Source of the DNA: Crocosphaera sp.
Lineage (GTDB): Bacteria; Cyanobacteriota; Cyanobacteriia; Cyanobacteriales; Microcystaceae
Direction: 5' to 3'
Length of the DNA stretch: 36,643 bases
NCBI GenBank assembly: GCA_030065205.1
Contig: JASJDN010000031.1
Span: 1 to 36,643, forward strand
Shown: positions 34,539-36,643 of the stretch, one piece after another
How the letters are laid out: every line of letters starts with the position of its first letter
How positions within the stretch are numbered: position 1 is the stretch's first letter
The notes under the pieces: generated by a model
Database searches by the model: none
What the model saw: the letters and a program-made list of their open reading frames with translations, nothing else
Told to the model about the DNA's origin: nothing
Position numbers and translations under genes: made by a program

Positions 34539-35730
34539 CTTTGTTTAGGTGTTTAATTCTGGGAAGTCGATGTTTAAAGCCACAAAGAATTTCCCAAGAG
34601 ATCGTTCCTAACATTTTGGCCCAGTCATCGGCGGTAATTTTGTGATCTCCATCTTTACCAATCAATGTTACTACATCTCCCACTTGAAGATGACGAAGAT
34701 GACTAACATCTAACATCAATTGATCCATCGTAATCGCTCCAATTTGACGGGCCCGTTGACCATGAATTAAGACTTGTAAACGATTGGACAAATTGCGGGG
34801 AACCCCATCCGCATAACCAATCCCCACCACCGCTATGGTCATGGGGCGATCGCTGACAAACTGATAACCATAACTGACCCCTGTATTGGCGGGTATGGTC
34901 TTGATTTGGGTAATTTTGGCTTTGACTTGTAAAACGGGCTTTAAAGGGACAATGGAGCGCAAATGAGGAGCCGGATAGAGACCATATAATGCCAGTCCTA
35001 CCCTAACTAAATCATAGTGTAATCGGGGAGCAACGAGAGTGGCCGCAGAATTGGCAAAATGAAGACGAGGGGGTTGAATGCCTTGGGTTTTTAGCTGAGC
35101 GATCGCTGTTTTGAACCGTTTATGCTGGAGATACATATTACTGGGATCGGGATCATCGGCCGTGGCTAAATGGGAATAAACGCTACTGAGGGTTAAATAG
35201 GGCAATTCTTTAACTTGGGTTGCAAAGTCTGTCCCTTGGTGCCAAGGGATGCCTAAACGGGACATCCCCGTATCTAATTTAAGATGAACCGGTAAGGGTT
35301 TTTGGTATCGGGATAGGGTTTGAGACACCATAACCGCTTGTTCCGGGTAACAGAGGGTGGGTTGAAGGTTCCAATGGGCGATGGCTTCGATTTCTTCAGG
35401 GGTATTAATAGCTCCTAAAATGAGGATTGGTGCGGTGATTCCCGCTTCTCGTAATTCGATCCCTTCCCCTAACGTGGCCACAGCCAACGCGGTTGCACCG
35501 GCTCGAAGAACGGTTTGAGCAACGGCGATCGCCCCATGACCATAAGCGTCGGCTTTAACCACGGCCATTAAAGCGGTTTTGGGGGATAATAATTGTCTAA
35601 TTTGGCTAACGTTATGACTTAATGCGTCTAAATCGATTTCTACCCAGGCCCGTTGGCGAATAATTTCGGATAGATGGTAATTATAGCGATTTTTAGCAAC
35701 AACACCGGTAATAGATTCTTGACTTAACAC
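34480..35730 (-). CDS. alr: Alanine racemase
   Basis: PLP-dependent interconversion of L- and D-alanine for peptidoglycan. The 416 residues have the Schiff-base lysine K59 in VVKADAYGHG, the catalytic tyrosine Y287 in GVSYGYQF, PLP-binding HFANSAAT and RVGLALYGLYP, and ITMDQLMLDVS in the C-terminal barrel. It carries about 25 extra N-terminal residues before RAWVEIDLDAL, common in cyanobacteria, and a short charged tail after CGFKHRLPR that overlaps the YdcF-like gene. Confidence 0.96.
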   Translation of the reverse strand: MLSQESITGVVAKNRYNYHLSEIIRQRAWVEIDLDALSHNVSQIRQLLSPKTALMAVVKADAYGHGAIAVAQTVLRAGATALAVATLGEGIELREAGITAPILILGAINTPEEIEAIAHWNLQPTLCYPEQAVMVSQTLSRYQKPLPVHLKLDTGMSRLGIPWHQGTDFATQVKELPYLTLSSVYSHLATADDPDPSNMYLQHKRFKTAIAQLKTQGIQPPRLHFANSAATLVAPRLHYDLVRVGLALYGLYPAPHLRSIVPLKPVLQVKAKITQIKTIPANTGVSYGYQFVSDRPMTIAVVGIGYADGVPRNLSNRLQVLIHGQRARQIGAITMDQLMLDVSHLRHLQVGDVVTLIGKDGDHKITADDWAKMLGTISWEILCGFKHRLPRIKHLNKGEIFPNLKDRKENCEQVKT

Positions 35731-36007
35731 CTGCTTTCACTCCTACTCACTCACCCATTACTGTAACTGATTGAGGTTATGGTAGCAGACGTAGGGACTG
35801 GCAAAGATGATTCCAGAGATTAATTAAGAGGGTGTGGGGAGTGTGGGGGGTGATGGGGAGTGTGGGAAGGGTGGGGAGTGTGGGAAGTGTGGGGAGAGGG
35901 GGACAGGGAAGAATTTGTATGATGAAAACTGCGCTAAGACCAAAAATTAATTGATGAGTTAAGGTAAGATCCATTAGGATCAAGATCAAAACCAACCCGT
36001 AGGTTCA
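35731..36007. repeat. Spacer with G-rich tandem repeat
   Basis: 35832-35898 is an array of GTGTGGGGA/GTGTGGGAA units, the same type as at 30854-30911. The rest is the alr leader and the left flank of the IscB element; no gene seen. Confidence 0.75.
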
Positions 36008-36259
36008 GTGTCCCTGTCACAAACCCGCCGTTAATTGCTCAGGCAATATAACGGGGGCTTGATTAAAAGCCCGTGATGTGACCAGTTTCCTAGAAATTCT
36101 AGGAGCCGTTATCTAATTCATAACACCTTAGAGTGCGTGCCAGCTTTAAGCTCTGTTGTTTAACTTTAAACATCTTTAAACGGGTTAAGGAAGTGAGTTA
36201 GACCTAACAAGATTAGATAACAGAACGAGGCAAACAATTACCCCTAACGGGAGATTAAA
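36008..36259 (+). ncRNA. Omega-RNA (HEARO) of IscB
   Basis: The 250 bases before iscB fold as expected of the IscB guide RNA. First stem CCGTTA/TAACGG (36028-36033, 36049-36054) with inner TTGC/GCAA; second GGGCTT/AAGCCC (36055-36060, 36067-36072); third CCTAG/CTAGG (36089-36093, 36099-36103); then a perfect long-range 10-bp stem GTTATCTAAT (36108-36117) with ATTAGATAAC (36212-36221) closing a branched domain with AGCTT/AAGCT. The guide would be about 16 bases at the 5' end, just outside the element boundary, which I place only roughly (36008-36023). Confidence 0.8.
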
Positions 36260-36643
36260 ATGCAAAACTCGGTTTTTGTTTTAGACACAACTAAAAAGCC
36301 ATTAAATCCTGTTCACTCTGGACAGGCAAGACGGCTTTTAAAAGAAGGAAAAGCTGCCGTATTTCGGCGTTATCCTTTTACTATTATTCTCAAGGAGGAA
36401 GTAACAGAAAGACCTAAAAATATAATCATAAAACTTGACCCAGGTTCTAAGTTTACAGGTATTGCTTTAGTGCAAAATAACCAAGTAATTTGGGGAGCAG
36501 AATTACAACACAGGGGTCAACAAATCAAAGATAGTTTAACCTCAAGACGGCAATTAAGAAGAGGAAGGCGAGGACGTAAAACTCGCTATCGTCAGCCAAG
36601 ATTTCTTAATAGAAAAAGACCCGAAGGTTGGCTACCTCCAAGT
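36260..36643 (+). CDS. iscB: IscB RNA-guided nuclease, N-terminal part (cut by window end)
   Basis: The first 128 residues of IscB, the IS200/IS605-linked ancestor of Cas9. Visible: the PLMP domain (2-48, here with PLNP at 14-17 and VHSGQARRLLKEGKAAVFRR), RuvC-I with catalytic D60 (IIKLDPGSKFTGIAL), the arginine-rich bridge helix (93-113, TSRRQLRRGRRGRKTRYRQ) and the following FLNRKRPEGWLPPS typical of IscB. The HNH and remaining RuvC parts lie beyond the window, so integrity is unknown. A GGGAGA ribosome site precedes the ATG. The gene directly follows its omega-RNA. Confidence 0.93.
   Translation, partial: MQNSVFVLDTTKKPLNPVHSGQARRLLKEGKAAVFRRYPFTIILKEEVTERPKNIIIKLDPGSKFTGIALVQNNQVIWGAELQHRGQQIKDSLTSRRQLRRGRRGRKTRYRQPRFLNRKRPEGWLPPS

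Noticed and set aside
35777..35995. 72-residue minus ORF with LPTLPTLPT repeats
   Set aside because: Translation of the G-rich tandem repeat, not a gene.

Overview
The window is chromosomal DNA from a cyanobacterium, most likely a unicellular Crocosphaera/Cyanothece-type organism. This is inferred from cytochrome b6f genes petB/petD, a phycobilin lyase (CpcT), the division protein ZipN/Ftn2, a Ycf20-like protein, plant-type glycerate kinase, many GCGATCGC (HIP1) octamers and fairly AT-rich DNA. No rRNA is present, so the species call is not firm.

Layout. 1-7.9 kb is housekeeping: zipN (minus), then pdhA, then asd-dapA-rnj, a run that is conserved in cyanobacteria. 7.9-9.4 kb is a mobile-element scar: a decayed TnpB element, a tRNA-Thr, a solitary end of a Tn7-like CRISPR-associated transposon (CAST) 10 bp behind the tRNA, and an ISL3 transposase stub. 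9.5-17.9 kb holds a GH57 glycosidase, an unrecognised 424-residue protein, a DUF3611/ycf20-like/glycerate kinase operon, a second ISL3 stub, cpcT, a small secreted protein and aroK. 18.0-20.7 kb is a second, internally deleted TnpB element, a strongly structured leader, petB and petD. 20.7-25.8 kb has an AlaC-like aminotransferase, a three-gene cassette (Cys/Ala-rich peptide, trypsin-like protease, protease-prodomain-like small protein), an AstE/aspartoacylase-type protein and an FKBP isomerase. 26-32.2 kb has a large hybrid histidine kinase, an intact TnpB element landing exactly at its stop codon, simple-repeat tracts, and a REC-histidine kinase. 32.5-35.7 kb has a DUF4912 protein, a YdcF-like protein and alanine racemase. 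The window closes inside an IscB gene preceded by its omega-RNA.

How it fits together. Core metabolism is ordinary: aspartate to diaminopimelate (asd, dapA), the shikimate path (aroK), cell wall D-alanine (alr), photorespiration (glycerate kinase), photosynthetic electron flow (petB, petD). The accessory layer is unusual. Three relatives of RNA-guided nucleases lie in 29 kb: three TnpB elements (Cas12 ancestor) in three stages of decay, one IscB with omega-RNA (Cas9 ancestor), and a CAST end. The best candidate for an undescribed system is the 22201-23845 cassette: a peptide with mirror-symmetric cysteine spacing (3-10-11-10-3), followed by a strong hairpin, its own serine protease, and a separate protein resembling that protease's N-terminal domain.
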